A DNA stretch of 64,000 bases from CAUPWF01 sp964367905 (GCA_964367905.1 CAYIZP010000007.1:1-64000), one strand, 5' to 3'; counted from the stretch's first letter, positions 7,377 through 15,039 are shown. Program-made: numbers and translations. Notes: a model not told the origin generated them from the letters alone.

Positions 7377-8081
7377 ATGATGAATATAAAAAGAAATGAA
7401 ATTAAGGAGAAAATAATGAGCAAGAAAATTATAAAAATTGATGAAGAAAAATGTATCGGCTGTGGACTTTGTGCTGGTGCTTGCAAGCAGAGTGCCATTG
7501 AGATTGTCGACGGAAAAGCAAAAGTAACTCGTGAAGATTATTGTGACGGAATCGGAAATTGTCTTCCGGTCTGTCCTGTGAATGCAATTAGTTTTTCGGA
7601 TAAAGATGTTAAAGCCAAAGATGACAAGCCCTTGCCTTGCGGTTGTCCAGGTAGCAATTCAAAAGAGATAAAACAAAAAGAGCAAACTGTAAGTAATTCT
7701 ACAAGTCAGCCTGTATCAGAACTGAGACAGTGGCCTGTACAGATAAAACTCGTGCCTGAAAACGCACCTTACTTTCATAATGCACACCTTTTAATCGCAG
7801 CAGATTGCACCGCCTATGCTTATGCGAATTTTCATAATGAATTTATGCGGAATAAGGTGACATTAATCGGCTGCCCAAAACTGGATGAGGGTGATTATAC
7901 AGATAAACTTGCAACAATCATCGCAAATAACGATATAAAAAGTGTTACTGTAGTACGAATGGAAGTACCTTGCTGTAGCGGGATTGAAAATGCTACTGTA
8001 AATGCTCTTAAAGCAAGTGGTAAGTTCATACCTTGGCAAGTGATGACAATTTCTACAGATGGTTTAATCTTAGATAATTAG
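7377..8081 (+). CDS. Two-cluster ferredoxin domain protein with conserved C-terminal cysteine domain
   Basis: The N-terminal third is a bacterial ferredoxin: CIGCGLCAGACKQSA gives the first cluster ligands, and CDGIGNCLPVCP supplies the second set with altered spacing. A CGCPGS motif and Gln/Ser-rich linker follow. The C-terminal 120 residues (from WPVQIKLVP) end in GCPKL and VPCCSGIE, a domain common in clostridial ferredoxin-like proteins linked to redox or nitrosative stress. That functional link is context knowledge, not shown here. ATG 7377 has AAGGAGG at 7362-7368; ATG 7416 with AAGGAGA at 7404-7410 is a real alternative that begins at MSKKIIKIDE. It is monocistronic and closed by a hairpin at 8091. 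Confidence 0.75.
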   Translation: MMNIKRNEIKEKIMSKKIIKIDEEKCIGCGLCAGACKQSAIEIVDGKAKVTREDYCDGIGNCLPVCPVNAISFSDKDVKAKDDKPLPCGCPGSNSKEIKQKEQTVSNSTSQPVSELRQWPVQIKLVPENAPYFHNAHLLIAADCTAYAYANFHNEFMRNKVTLIGCPKLDEGDYTDKLATIIANNDIKSVTVVRMEVPCCSGIENATVNALKASGKFIPWQVMTISTDGLILDN

Positions 8082-8090
8082 TGAACTATA

Positions 8091-8123
8091 AAAAATCCTT
8101 GTATGCACACTACAAGGATTTTT
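8091..8123. terminator. Bidirectional terminator between ferredoxin and HD-GYP genes
   Basis: A perfect 13-bp stem (AAAAATCCTTGTA at 8091-8103 with its complement at 8111-8123) has a 7-base loop. The A and T runs at the base can serve both strands. It separates the plus-strand ferredoxin gene from the minus-strand gene ending at 8133. Confidence 0.85.
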
Positions 8124-8132
8124 TTATGGTTC

Positions 8133-9707
8133 TTATTGTTTTTCTAATAATTCATAAAGTCGTTTTTGCAGACCAATGATAACATCGGACAGATTATCAC
8201 TATCTATTTGCTCTTTTTTGCTTACGAAGATATTCTCGAGCATAGAAATCAGCTTCTCAAAATCGTTTTTTCGTGCACGTTGTGCTAAAATTTCATCCGT
8301 GCGGTCAATAATGACCTCAATTACATTTTCCACTGCACCATCGCTTTGCACAAGTGGCACTGCAAAGACATCAAAAATCTTACTCCTACTATGCTTTAGG
8401 ATTTCCTGTTGCATATATTCCACTTTATTGCTTTCCAAACACCTTAAAACTGCACAATTCGCACAAGAATTTATTCCAACATCTAAAACCTCAAAACATG
8501 CTTCTTTTGATAAATCTTCCTCTGATAATTCAAAATATTGACGCAAATAATCGCTGACAAAAAGGACTTTTCGATTATTATCCATCAAGATATACCCGCA
8601 AGGAGTAGCTTCAAATATCTTTTCAAACAAACCAGATAAATCAATACTTGATAATTTTGACATTTCAGTTTCATCGGCAATATCTATATCAGTCGTTTGA
8701 GTGATAACTCTCTCAAGATGATTGGAATTACGCGAAGCATACAAGCCATCAACCATATTTTCAAAATCCATATTAATAAAGGCTTTAACCACGTCCTTGT
8801 CTAACTGCGTGTTCATGACAGTTGTCATTTCCTTTAAAGCATATTCGTGTGTATGTGCCTCTCTATAGGAACGCGTCGTAGTAATCGCATCATAAGTATC
8901 TGCAACTGCAACAATTTTAGAACCTATAGATATTTCATCCTTAGAAAGTTTATCAGGATAGCCATAACCGTCACACCTCTCATGATGGTGCCTTGCAATG
9001 TTTCTAATCTTACCAAAACTTTCAAGCCCCTCAAGCATATTGTATGACTCAATCGGATGATTTTTCATTACACGGTATTCGTCCTCTGTAAGCTTACCGT
9101 TTTTGTTGATAATAGAATCAGGAATCCTAACTTTACCGATATCATGCAAACTTGCCGCAACAGAAATTTCAAACACTTCATCGGGAGTTAAGTTAAGTGC
9201 ACGTGCAATATTAAGCGATAATTTTCGCACATTATCCGAGTGACAAGCTGTATAACTATCTTTTGCTTCCAATAAAGTTGAAAGGATTTGAAGTATCTCA
9301 TCATAATCTTTATTGCGTTGCTCCAAAGCAAGCATCTCTTTTGTTCGATCTATCATTATTTCAAGTACATAAATCACTTTTCCATTTTCATCTAATTGCA
9401 ACGGAATCGCATAGTCATCAATATATCGTATCGCACCATTGGGCAAAAAGTCTTTTCTTGAAATAAATGCTTTCTCACAATTTTTAAGCGATTTAGCAAC
9501 CGCGCATTTTGCGCATTGCTTCCCACCATTTGACAGGTTATAGCATTTGTCCCCATAAACTTTATTCATATCAAGATTTCTGAGCTTTGCAAAACTCTCA
9601 TTAATGTAATGAATTCTATATTGATTGTCCAAAATAACATACGCAATCGGTGTATGATCAATAAATAACTTTATAAGCTCATTTTTTGATTTTAATATAT
9701 CCAGCAT
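8133..9707 (-). CDS. PAS / HD-GYP / PAS signalling protein (probable cyclic-di-GMP phosphodiesterase)
   Basis: The 524-residue cytoplasmic protein has three parts. Residues about 1-130 are a PAS domain ending in a short coiled linker. Residues about 140-310 are an HD-GYP domain with HDIGKVRIPD near 186, HHHERCDGYGYPDKL near 242 and VADTYDAITT near 267; the key HD and GYP residues are intact, so hydrolysis of cyclic di-GMP is likely. A second PAS domain occupies about 360-480. Each PAS carries the same cysteine signature (CAKCAVAKSL near 63, CANCAVLRCL near 410), suggesting metal or redox sensing. A PAS domain on both sides of HD-GYP is unusual. It is a single gene with no transmembrane segment. 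Confidence 0.85.
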   Translation of the reverse strand: MLDILKSKNELIKLFIDHTPIAYVILDNQYRIHYINESFAKLRNLDMNKVYGDKCYNLSNGGKQCAKCAVAKSLKNCEKAFISRKDFLPNGAIRYIDDYAIPLQLDENGKVIYVLEIMIDRTKEMLALEQRNKDYDEILQILSTLLEAKDSYTACHSDNVRKLSLNIARALNLTPDEVFEISVAASLHDIGKVRIPDSIINKNGKLTEDEYRVMKNHPIESYNMLEGLESFGKIRNIARHHHERCDGYGYPDKLSKDEISIGSKIVAVADTYDAITTTRSYREAHTHEYALKEMTTVMNTQLDKDVVKAFINMDFENMVDGLYASRNSNHLERVITQTTDIDIADETEMSKLSSIDLSGLFEKIFEATPCGYILMDNNRKVLFVSDYLRQYFELSEEDLSKEACFEVLDVGINSCANCAVLRCLESNKVEYMQQEILKHSRSKIFDVFAVPLVQSDGAVENVIEVIIDRTDEILAQRARKNDFEKLISMLENIFVSKKEQIDSDNLSDVIIGLQKRLYELLEKQ

Positions 9708-9780
9708 CTTCTTCCCCTTTATCCTTGCCTGTGCAAGTATTTTACAAATATTATGATTATACTGGAAAAATATTAAATTT

Positions 9781-10584
9781 TCAAGTACTCTTTTGTAGTA
9801 CCTTGTCCATCACCTTCATAAGCTCTACTCTGTTTTCCTTGCTCAACGCAAATGGATGCAAGCTTGAAAATCTTCCGAAATCGTTGTCATAATAAGCTCC
9901 TGTCTTATCTGCAAATTCGTCTGAGACCGCTGCACGAAATAGTATATCTGCACCAATAGACAAATCATAACCGTTTCTACCATACGCCTCTTTTACCATT
10001 TTACTCCCTAGAAAAGACTTCGGATTGACTGAAACAACCACTGCCTTGTCACCCAATTCTTCTGCAAGTTCCATAGTCCACATCGATATAGCAAGTTTAC
10101 TTTGCGCATAAGCACTATCATGCGATAATTTAGTTGCTCCTATTAACGCTGAATCATCCACACTTGCCTGTGCTGCCGAGGAAAGATTTACAATTCTACC
10201 TTTTTCACTCAAGATAGGAAGTAACATTCTCGTTAATATATATGGTGAAATTGTATTCACAGCGAATCGAACGTCAAGCCCATCTGCTGTTCTTGTTTCG
10301 TCAGTAATAAAAACCCCCGCATTATTTATAATTACATCTATCTTTGATACGGTCCCTAATATTTCATTTGCTATAGATTTTGCATTTTCTATCAATGAGA
10401 AGTCCGCCACAAAACTTTTGATTTCAATATTTTTATTAATGTCTATAAGTTCTGCTTTTACTTCTTCTAATTTCCTAGTATTTCTACCATGGATTAGCAA
10501 GTGATAACCTTCTTTTGCAAAAAACTTTGCCGTCTCTAATCCAATTCCATCTGTAGCTCCTGTCAATAGTATTGTTTTTGTCAT
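9781..10584 (-). CDS. Short-chain dehydrogenase/reductase
   Basis: This 267-residue classical SDR has the cofactor motif TGATDGIG at residues 9-16, NNAG near 90, a catalytic Ser in NLSSAAQ near 137 and YAQSK (Tyr and Lys) near 158. HGRN after the second strand suggests NADP(H) preference. It resembles retinol dehydrogenase/WW-domain oxidoreductase-like SDRs; the substrate is unknown. It is the target of the HxlR regulator encoded immediately upstream on the same strand: an HxlR-type palindrome and a good promoter lie between the two. A decayed relative of its 3' end is found at 14939-15022. Confidence 0.85.
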   Translation of the reverse strand: MTKTILLTGATDGIGLETAKFFAKEGYHLLIHGRNTRKLEEVKAELIDINKNIEIKSFVADFSLIENAKSIANEILGTVSKIDVIINNAGVFITDETRTADGLDVRFAVNTISPYILTRMLLPILSEKGRIVNLSSAAQASVDDSALIGATKLSHDSAYAQSKLAISMWTMELAEELGDKAVVVSVNPKSFLGSKMVKEAYGRNGYDLSIGADILFRAAVSDEFADKTGAYYDNDFGRFSSLHPFALSKENRVELMKVMDKVLQKST

Positions 10585-10625
10585 ATATTTTCCCTCTTTT
10601 TCACCAAATCTACTTCTATAATCAT

Positions 10626-10693
10626 AGTATAATCAATGCTTTTATCTTTATCAATTATAGATGTTTTTATCCGTACAGACAAATTTGTCCGTA
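10626..10693 (-). promoter_or_regulatory. SDR promoter with HxlR-type operator
   Basis: On the minus strand TTGATA (10649-10654) and TATACT (10626-10631) are spaced 17 bp, a good housekeeping promoter for the SDR gene ending at 10584. Upstream, 10674-10693 is a 20-bp imperfect palindrome with a perfect GACAAATTTGTC core (10678-10689) flanked by TAC and GTA. TAC-GTA framed palindromes are typical of HxlR/YodB-type regulators, and one is encoded 3 bp away at 10696. Confidence 0.6.
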
Positions 10694-10695
10694 TC

Positions 10696-11043
10696 CTATT
10701 CACAAATCACTTTTGCATATTTATGCTGCGCATTATATTTATTTCCCCATTGAGTTAGCGCATTTAACAGAGGTAGTACTTCATTTCCTATTTCAGTTAA
10801 CGAGTATTCGACTCTCAGAATTTTCTCTCTGAACTCTTCTCTTATTATGATTCCATTCCCATCAAGTTCTCGAAGCTCCCGAGACAAAACCCGCTCGCTA
10901 ATATCTGGAATTTGTCTTTTAATTTCACCATATCTTAGTTTTTTACTATTTCCTATATGAAAAATGATTAACGGTTTCCACTTACCACCAATAATATCCA
11001 GTGTAAGTTCCATGTTGCAATTAAATACTTTCAAATTCTCCAT
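10696..11043 (-). CDS. HxlR family winged-helix regulator
   Basis: The 115-residue protein has the family hallmarks CNMELTLDIIGGKWKPLII at the N-terminus, LRYGEIKRQIPDISERVLS as recognition region, and VEYSLTEIG in the wing. The single N-terminal cysteine (Cys9) matches the redox-sensing cysteine of the YodB/HypR branch, which responds to electrophiles and quinones. It lies directly upstream of the SDR on the same strand, with a palindromic operator in the gap, so it most likely controls that enzyme. The electrophile response is inferred from the family and the conserved cysteine position. Confidence 0.9.
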   Translation of the reverse strand: MENLKVFNCNMELTLDIIGGKWKPLIIFHIGNSKKLRYGEIKRQIPDISERVLSRELRELDGNGIIIREEFREKILRVEYSLTEIGNEVLPLLNALTQWGNKYNAQHKYAKVICE

Positions 11044-11107
11044 TTTACAAACGTACCCTTCTTATTCTCTCAAATTTACATATCTATCATGTCTACTATT
11101 CTATGTT

Positions 11108-11749
11108 TTAATCGCTTAGTTTTTCCAAATATATCAGTAGCGTATGCTTAAATACCGCCTCAAAATCAGGTGTCACATAACCCGTTCCCGAAAGTTCTAT
11201 CGCTTGTCTTTGAATCTCGCTTTCCTCTGTCATCGGACACAGTCCACTTGCAAAGCACAGGCAAAACAATATAAAATTTCGAATCTCTTCATCACTGGAT
11301 TTTGGATAAATCGTTTTAAACACGGACACTAAAACATTTTGATACGCCACCACGTCCCGCTTGAACTCTGCCAACGCCTCTACCGATACATTTTTCTCAA
11401 TCATGGAGAACAATACCGTATATAGATGAGTGAACTCTCCCACTTCTCGAAAGCTACTCGTCAATGCTTGCGCTACATATTCACGATCCTTTCCTCCATC
11501 TCCCTGAAGATTTTCCTCAAGGCCGAGGACAAATCTCTCCAAATAAATAACCGTAAGCCTCAGCAGAATTTCTTCTTTTGTCTTGAAATAGGAATAAATA
11601 GTTGGCCTTGTAAATTTCGTCTTTTCAGAAATCCTACTAAAAGTAACTTCATCAATTCCAAATTCTTCATATATTGATATCGCCGAATTTATAATATCGA
11701 TTTTTCTCTGTTCAAATTGTTCTTTATTTCTTGCTCTTTTAAATTCCAT
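11108..11749 (-). CDS. TetR family transcriptional regulator
   Basis: The 213-residue protein has an N-terminal TetR helix-turn-helix at residues about 15-60 (INSAISIYEEFGIDEVTFSR, then FTRPTIYSYFKTKEEIL). The C-terminal ligand domain is helical and diverged. It is divergent from the SDR at 11899, and the 149-bp gap contains palindromic TTTACA/TGTAAA sites that overlap the SDR promoter region. TetR proteins typically repress such a neighbour until a ligand, often the enzyme's substrate, binds. Ligand unknown. Confidence 0.88.
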   Translation of the reverse strand: MEFKRARNKEQFEQRKIDIINSAISIYEEFGIDEVTFSRISEKTKFTRPTIYSYFKTKEEILLRLTVIYLERFVLGLEENLQGDGGKDREYVAQALTSSFREVGEFTHLYTVLFSMIEKNVSVEALAEFKRDVVAYQNVLVSVFKTIYPKSSDEEIRNFILFCLCFASGLCPMTEESEIQRQAIELSGTGYVTPDFEAVFKHTLLIYLEKLSD

Positions 11750-11789
11750 AAATTTTATACCTCATATGTGACTTTTTTAAATTGTAACA

Positions 11790-11845
11790 TATAATTTACA
11801 GTTTGTAAACAATCCGCTCAAAATACTTGACGCGTTGTAAATTAT
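11790..11845. promoter_or_regulatory. Divergent TetR operator region
   Basis: TTTACA-GTT-TGTAAA (11795-11809) is a perfect 6-bp inverted repeat. A longer pair, TATAATTTACA (11790-11800) and its exact complement TGTAAATTATA (11835-11845), overlaps it. TTGACG at 11826-11831 is a possible -35 for the plus-strand SDR, so binding here would block that promoter. The regulator is presumably the TetR protein encoded at 11108-11749. Confidence 0.5.
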
Positions 11846-11898
11846 ATGATACTCTTCAATTATCCAACACATTATAATTTATCACGGAGGTAACACAC

Positions 11899-12717
11899 AT
11901 GGGCAAAGTCGTACTAATCACAGGAGCAAGTGCAGGATTCGGCAAACTAGCCGTAACAGAACTACTAAATCAAGGGCATACTGTATATGCAGGCGCAAGG
12001 CGAATTGAGAAGATGCGGGACATCGAAAAGCGAGGAGCTAAAATTTATAAAATGGATGTGACCAAAGACAAAGATGTGTCTACTGTTGTTTCTGCGATCA
12101 TGAAGAACGAGGGACGAATTGATGTTCTTGTAAATAACGCAGGCTATGGCGGTTACGGAATGGTCGAAGCGGTTCCCCTAGAGGAAGCGCAACGTCAATT
12201 TGATGCAAATGTATTCGGATTGGCACGACTTACAAAGGCTGTTCTTCCTCACATGAGAGCCAAAAGAAGTGGAACAATTATCAATATGTCCTCTGTTGTA
12301 GGCCAAGTAGGTTCTCCGATGATTGGATGGTATGGAGCATCGAAACACGCAGTGGAAGCACTGAGTGATGCATTGAGAGCAGAAGTAAAAAGTTTTGGTA
12401 TAAAGGTTTCATTAATCGAACCTGGTGCAATGCGAACAGAATTTTTAGATGTTGCACTAAATCAAATCAAAACAGTAGAACACCCACAGGAATATCGGTC
12501 GAATGTTTCTAATTTTGTTGAGGCATTTAAGAAAGCCTATTCCAATGCACCTGGTCCTGAAAAGGTTGTAAAAACCATTTTAAAGGCTACAAATTCTAAC
12601 ACCCCTAAAGCGAGATATACAGTAGGCAGTGACTGCAAAGCAGCTATTATACTGAGCAAGATTCTACCTGCAAAAGCTATGGATAATGTTATGCGAAGCA
12701 TGTTCAATATTAAATAA
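11899..12717 (+). CDS. Short-chain dehydrogenase/reductase
   Basis: This 272-residue classical SDR has TGASAGFG at residues 8-15, GARR after the second strand (NADP(H) preference), NNAGYGG near 88, MSSVVGQ near 136 and the catalytic YGASK near 150. The start has CGGAGGT at 11884-11890. The divergent TetR gene and operator suggest ligand-induced expression. The three SDRs in this window are paralogues with different regulators. A copy of this gene's last codons (MRSMFNIK-stop) recurs at 19521-19553. Substrate unknown. Confidence 0.87.
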   Translation: MGKVVLITGASAGFGKLAVTELLNQGHTVYAGARRIEKMRDIEKRGAKIYKMDVTKDKDVSTVVSAIMKNEGRIDVLVNNAGYGGYGMVEAVPLEEAQRQFDANVFGLARLTKAVLPHMRAKRSGTIINMSSVVGQVGSPMIGWYGASKHAVEALSDALRAEVKSFGIKVSLIEPGAMRTEFLDVALNQIKTVEHPQEYRSNVSNFVEAFKKAYSNAPGPEKVVKTILKATNSNTPKARYTVGSDCKAAIILSKILPAKAMDNVMRSMFNIK

Positions 12718-12733
12718 AAATTTTTAATTTATT

Positions 12734-12760
12734 TGAAAGGATTTATTCCTCTCATTCGTA
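12734..12760 (+). promoter_or_regulatory. Candidate ECF-type promoter of the ecf-rsgI-like operon
   Basis: TGAAAG (12734-12739) and CGTA (12757-12760) are 17 bp apart, similar to ECF promoters of the TGAAAC / CGT(A/C) type. It lies 55 bp before the first gene of a three-gene unit that encodes an ECF sigma factor, so autoregulation is likely. A hairpin (CCTCT at 12748-12752 with AGAGG at 12771-12775) overlaps the -10 region. The match is partial. Confidence 0.4.
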
Positions 12761-12815
12761 TTACTTATGAAGAGGCTCATACTCTTACTAAATATTTTAT
12801 TTGGAGGAATTAATC

Positions 12816-13160
12816 ATGAAAAAATTTATTACGATTGGACTAACAGCAACACTACTACTTACAATTGGGGCAACAACAGTATTTGCAACCGACATTACAA
12901 CTGGTACTAATTACGTAGATGCCGATAACAACGGGGTTTGTGATAATGTCGGTAGTGGTGCTGGCGAATATTTTACCGACGCGAACAACGATGGGGCATG
13001 CGACAATATCGGCAGTGGTACTGGTGGATATTTTGCTGATGTGAACAATGATGGTACTTGCGATAATATCGGTACGAGACAAGGCGCTAGTAATCGTATA
13101 GGGACTGGCGGAAATTCGAATGGTGGAAATGGCGCAAGGAGAGGCCAAAACAGAAACTAA
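12816..13160 (+). CDS. Small secreted protein with three calcium-loop-like repeats
   Basis: This precursor of about 114 residues starts at ATG 12816, 8 bp after GGAGG (12803-12807). Residues 1-24 are a signal peptide ending TTVFA. The mature part has three repeats of about 19 residues, each with a loop such as DADNNGVCDN, DANNDGACDN or DVNNDGTCDN. Asp/Asn at alternate positions, then Gly and Cys-Asp, resemble dockerin or thrombospondin type-3 calcium loops. The C-terminus is Gly/Asn/Arg-rich. It is followed after 11 bp by the ECF sigma gene and probably shares its transcript. It may be the extracellular ligand, structural target or output of the sigma/anti-sigma pair; no function is known to me. 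Confidence 0.75.
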   Translation: MKKFITIGLTATLLLTIGATTVFATDITTGTNYVDADNNGVCDNVGSGAGEYFTDANNDGACDNIGSGTGGYFADVNNDGTCDNIGTRQGASNRIGTGGNSNGGNGARRGQNRN

Positions 13161-13171
13161 GGAGTTAAGTT

Positions 13172-13660
13172 ATGAGGGATGAGCAGGACTTGAAGGATGC
13201 CATAGATTATTATGCAGATACCATAAAACGTATCTGTGTCGTTTATCTAAAAACTTCAGCTGATACGGAAGATATTTTCCAAAATGTCTTTCTAAAATAT
13301 TATAAAAGTTCTGTTCATTTCGATAATGAAGAACATAGAAAAGCATGGCTCATTCGTGTCACAATCAACGAATGCAAAGACATGCTTAAAAGCTTTTTCA
13401 GGAGAAACACTACAACCCTTGATGAAGTATCTGAGCTCGCTACAGATGGCAATATGAATGAAAACAGTTATATTCGTGAAACGGTACTTCAGCTACCCGA
13501 AAAATATAAGCTTCCAATATATTTGCATTACTTTGAAGGCTATTCGGCTGTAGAGATTTCAAATATCTTAAATAAAAATACAAATACGATCTATACTTTG
13601 CTCGCACGTGGACGAGAACGATTAAAAAATATTTTAGGAGGTGATGAGCATGAATGGTAG
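13172..13660 (+). CDS. ECF-type RNA polymerase sigma factor
   Basis: The 162-residue sigma factor has region 2 at residues about 10-75 (YYADTIKRICVVYLKTSADT, then EDIFQNVFLKYYKS) and region 4 at about 105-155 (LQLPEKYKLPIYLHYFEGYS, then AVEISNILNKNTNTIYTLLA). No region 3 is present, so it is ECF group and not SigI. AAGGAG lies 8 bp before the ATG. The anti-sigma gene begins 11 bp inside its 3' end. An RsgI-type partner next to an ECF factor is unlike the classical SigI/RsgI pairing. The likely autoregulated promoter lies at 12734. Confidence 0.9.
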   Translation: MRDEQDLKDAIDYYADTIKRICVVYLKTSADTEDIFQNVFLKYYKSSVHFDNEEHRKAWLIRVTINECKDMLKSFFRRNTTTLDEVSELATDGNMNENSYIRETVLQLPEKYKLPIYLHYFEGYSAVEISNILNKNTNTIYTLLARGRERLKNILGGDEHEW

Positions 13661-14393
13661 AATAAAAAAATCTTTTTCAGAAATTCATGCTGATGAAGAC
13701 CTAAAACAACAAACTTTGAACCATATCCTATCAACAAAAAAGAAACCAATACCCATGGGCTACAAACTAGCACCCATTATGGCTGCATGTTTACTGCTTT
13801 TCTTCGGCAATATGTATTTCACCCCTGTGTCTTTCATCAGCATTGATATCAACCCATCAATCGAACTATCGGTCAACACCTTTGACCGTGTGATTGGAGT
13901 GACTGCAAATAACGAGGATGCACAGAAAATTGTAGACAGTGTAGTTTTAAATAACACGAACTATGTTGACGCCTTGGAGCAACTAGACGAAGCCCAGAGT
14001 TTCTCAGACTTCTCTGATAGTTATACAGAAGTCACTGTAATCTCAGATAGCAGTGATGAAATAATTGAGCACATTGAAGCTTGTAGTTTCAATCATCAAA
14101 ATATGACCTTCCACTCTGCTAATCAGGAATTGAAGGATGAGGCTATAGAACACGATATTTCATTTGGAAAATATCGTGCATATCTTGAGCTCTTAGAATT
14201 TGATTCCACTGTGGAAATCGATGATATTCGCCATCTTCCTATGGCGGCGATTCGTCAAATGATCGAAGGCGGTGATGTATATAAGGAAAATCCCGAGTCG
14301 CAATATGGTAATAGTAGCGGTAACGGAAAAGGCAATAACAATGGTAATGGACAGCAAGATGGTAGCGGAAATCAATATGAACGTGAAAAATAA
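13650..14393 (+). CDS. RsgI-like transmembrane anti-sigma factor with Asn-Pro self-cleavage motif
   Basis: The protein has about 247 residues. Residues 1-38 are a cytoplasmic segment expected to bind the sigma factor, residues about 40-57 form one transmembrane helix (LAPIMAACLLLFFGNMYF), and then the RsgI hallmark IDINPSIELSVN follows with Asn68-Pro69. In RsgI proteins this Asn-Pro bond is cut autocatalytically and allows signal-dependent release of the sigma factor. The outer domain ends near residue 210 and is followed by a Gly/Asn/Gln-rich tail. I chose ATG 13650 because AGGAGGTG (13637-13644) is optimally spaced; GTG 13641 and ATG 13644 overlap that site. It overlaps the sigma gene by 11 bp. 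Confidence 0.82.
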   Translation: MNGRIKKSFSEIHADEDLKQQTLNHILSTKKKPIPMGYKLAPIMAACLLLFFGNMYFTPVSFISIDINPSIELSVNTFDRVIGVTANNEDAQKIVDSVVLNNTNYVDALEQLDEAQSFSDFSDSYTEVTVISDSSDEIIEHIEACSFNHQNMTFHSANQELKDEAIEHDISFGKYRAYLELLEFDSTVEIDDIRHLPMAAIRQMIEGGDVYKENPESQYGNSSGNGKGNNNGNGQQDGSGNQYEREK

Positions 14394-14458
14394 TTAAATA
14401 TGTATGAATCCTCTCTCTACGAGTCTATCATACATTTGCTCTGTAGTTATGCTCTCCG

Positions 14459-14508
14459 AATTAAATACGCAATTTTCGGAAGTAATTTCTTAATGTATGT
14501 AGTATAAT
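14459..14508 (+). promoter_or_regulatory. Ada-box-like operator and -10 element of the ogt operon
   Basis: AATTAAATACGCAA (14459-14472) is identical to the element at 4327-4340, and TATAAT (14503-14508) again follows after exactly 30 bp, with no -35 hexamer. The sequence between them differs, so the matching element and spacing are probably selected and not only recent duplication. The operon downstream includes ogt, which fits control by the AdaA protein encoded at 5802. Confidence 0.62.
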
Positions 14509-14583
14509 TAAGGTATTATAGAAAATCGAGAGAATTAGCGGTGGCTACGCTAGATACACTGCTTATCAGAAAGGAAACAAAAA

Positions 14584-14937
14584 ATGAGTAAATATATCGT
14601 ACTATTCGAGGTAACACCCACAGACGCAGGCAAGACTAGGTATTTAGAGCTTGCGGCAATGCTAAAGCCAATGCTTGCTGGATTTGACGGATTTATCTCA
14701 GCCGAAAGATTTCAAAGTTTAGTAGACGCGCGTAAAATCCTGTCTATGAATGTATGGGAAAGCGAGGAAGCTATGACAAAATGGCGCACCATGACAGAGC
14801 ACCGGATGAGCCAACTTGAAGGAAAAACCAAATTATTTGAAAGTTATAAAATCTCAGTGACAAGAGTTGTAAGAGAATATACAGACAAGGACAGGACTGA
14901 GGCTCCTACAGATTCAACCGAGTACTTTGAGCACTAG
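14584..14937 (+). CDS. Antibiotic biosynthesis monooxygenase (ABM) domain protein
   Basis: The 117-residue protein has a single dimeric alpha-beta barrel of the ABM type: YIVLFEVTPTDAGKTRYLEL at the start, LAGFDGFISAERFQS in the middle and ILSMNVWESEEAMTKWR near residue 60. Members act on quinones or haem-like compounds, or merely bind small molecules; the substrate is not predictable. AAAGGAAAC precedes the ATG. It is the first gene after the Ada-box-like promoter and is probably co-transcribed with ogt 102 bp downstream; the gap holds a decayed SDR fragment. Its place in an alkylation regulon is unexplained. Confidence 0.75.
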   Translation: MSKYIVLFEVTPTDAGKTRYLELAAMLKPMLAGFDGFISAERFQSLVDARKILSMNVWESEEAMTKWRTMTEHRMSQLEGKTKLFESYKISVTRVVREYTDKDRTEAPTDSTEYFEH

Positions 14938-14938
14938 C

Positions 14939-15022
14939 ATGTCCATTACCTTCATAAGCTTTATCCGGTTTTCCTTGTTCAATGAAAAAGATCGCAAGCT
15001 TGAAAACCGTCGAAATCGTTAT
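14939..15022 (-). pseudogene. Remnant of the 3' end of an SDR gene
   Basis: About 84 bp on the minus strand match the 3' end of the SDR at 9781-10584. In one frame it reads SLRSFSLNKENRIKLMKVMD, against SLHPFALSKENRVELMKVMD in the intact gene, and a frameshift separates this from an upstream DNDFDGF match. It is non-coding debris between the ABM gene and ogt. It shows that an SDR copy once lay here in the opposite orientation. Confidence 0.65.
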
Positions 15023-15039
15023 CAGAAAGGAAGTAAAAT

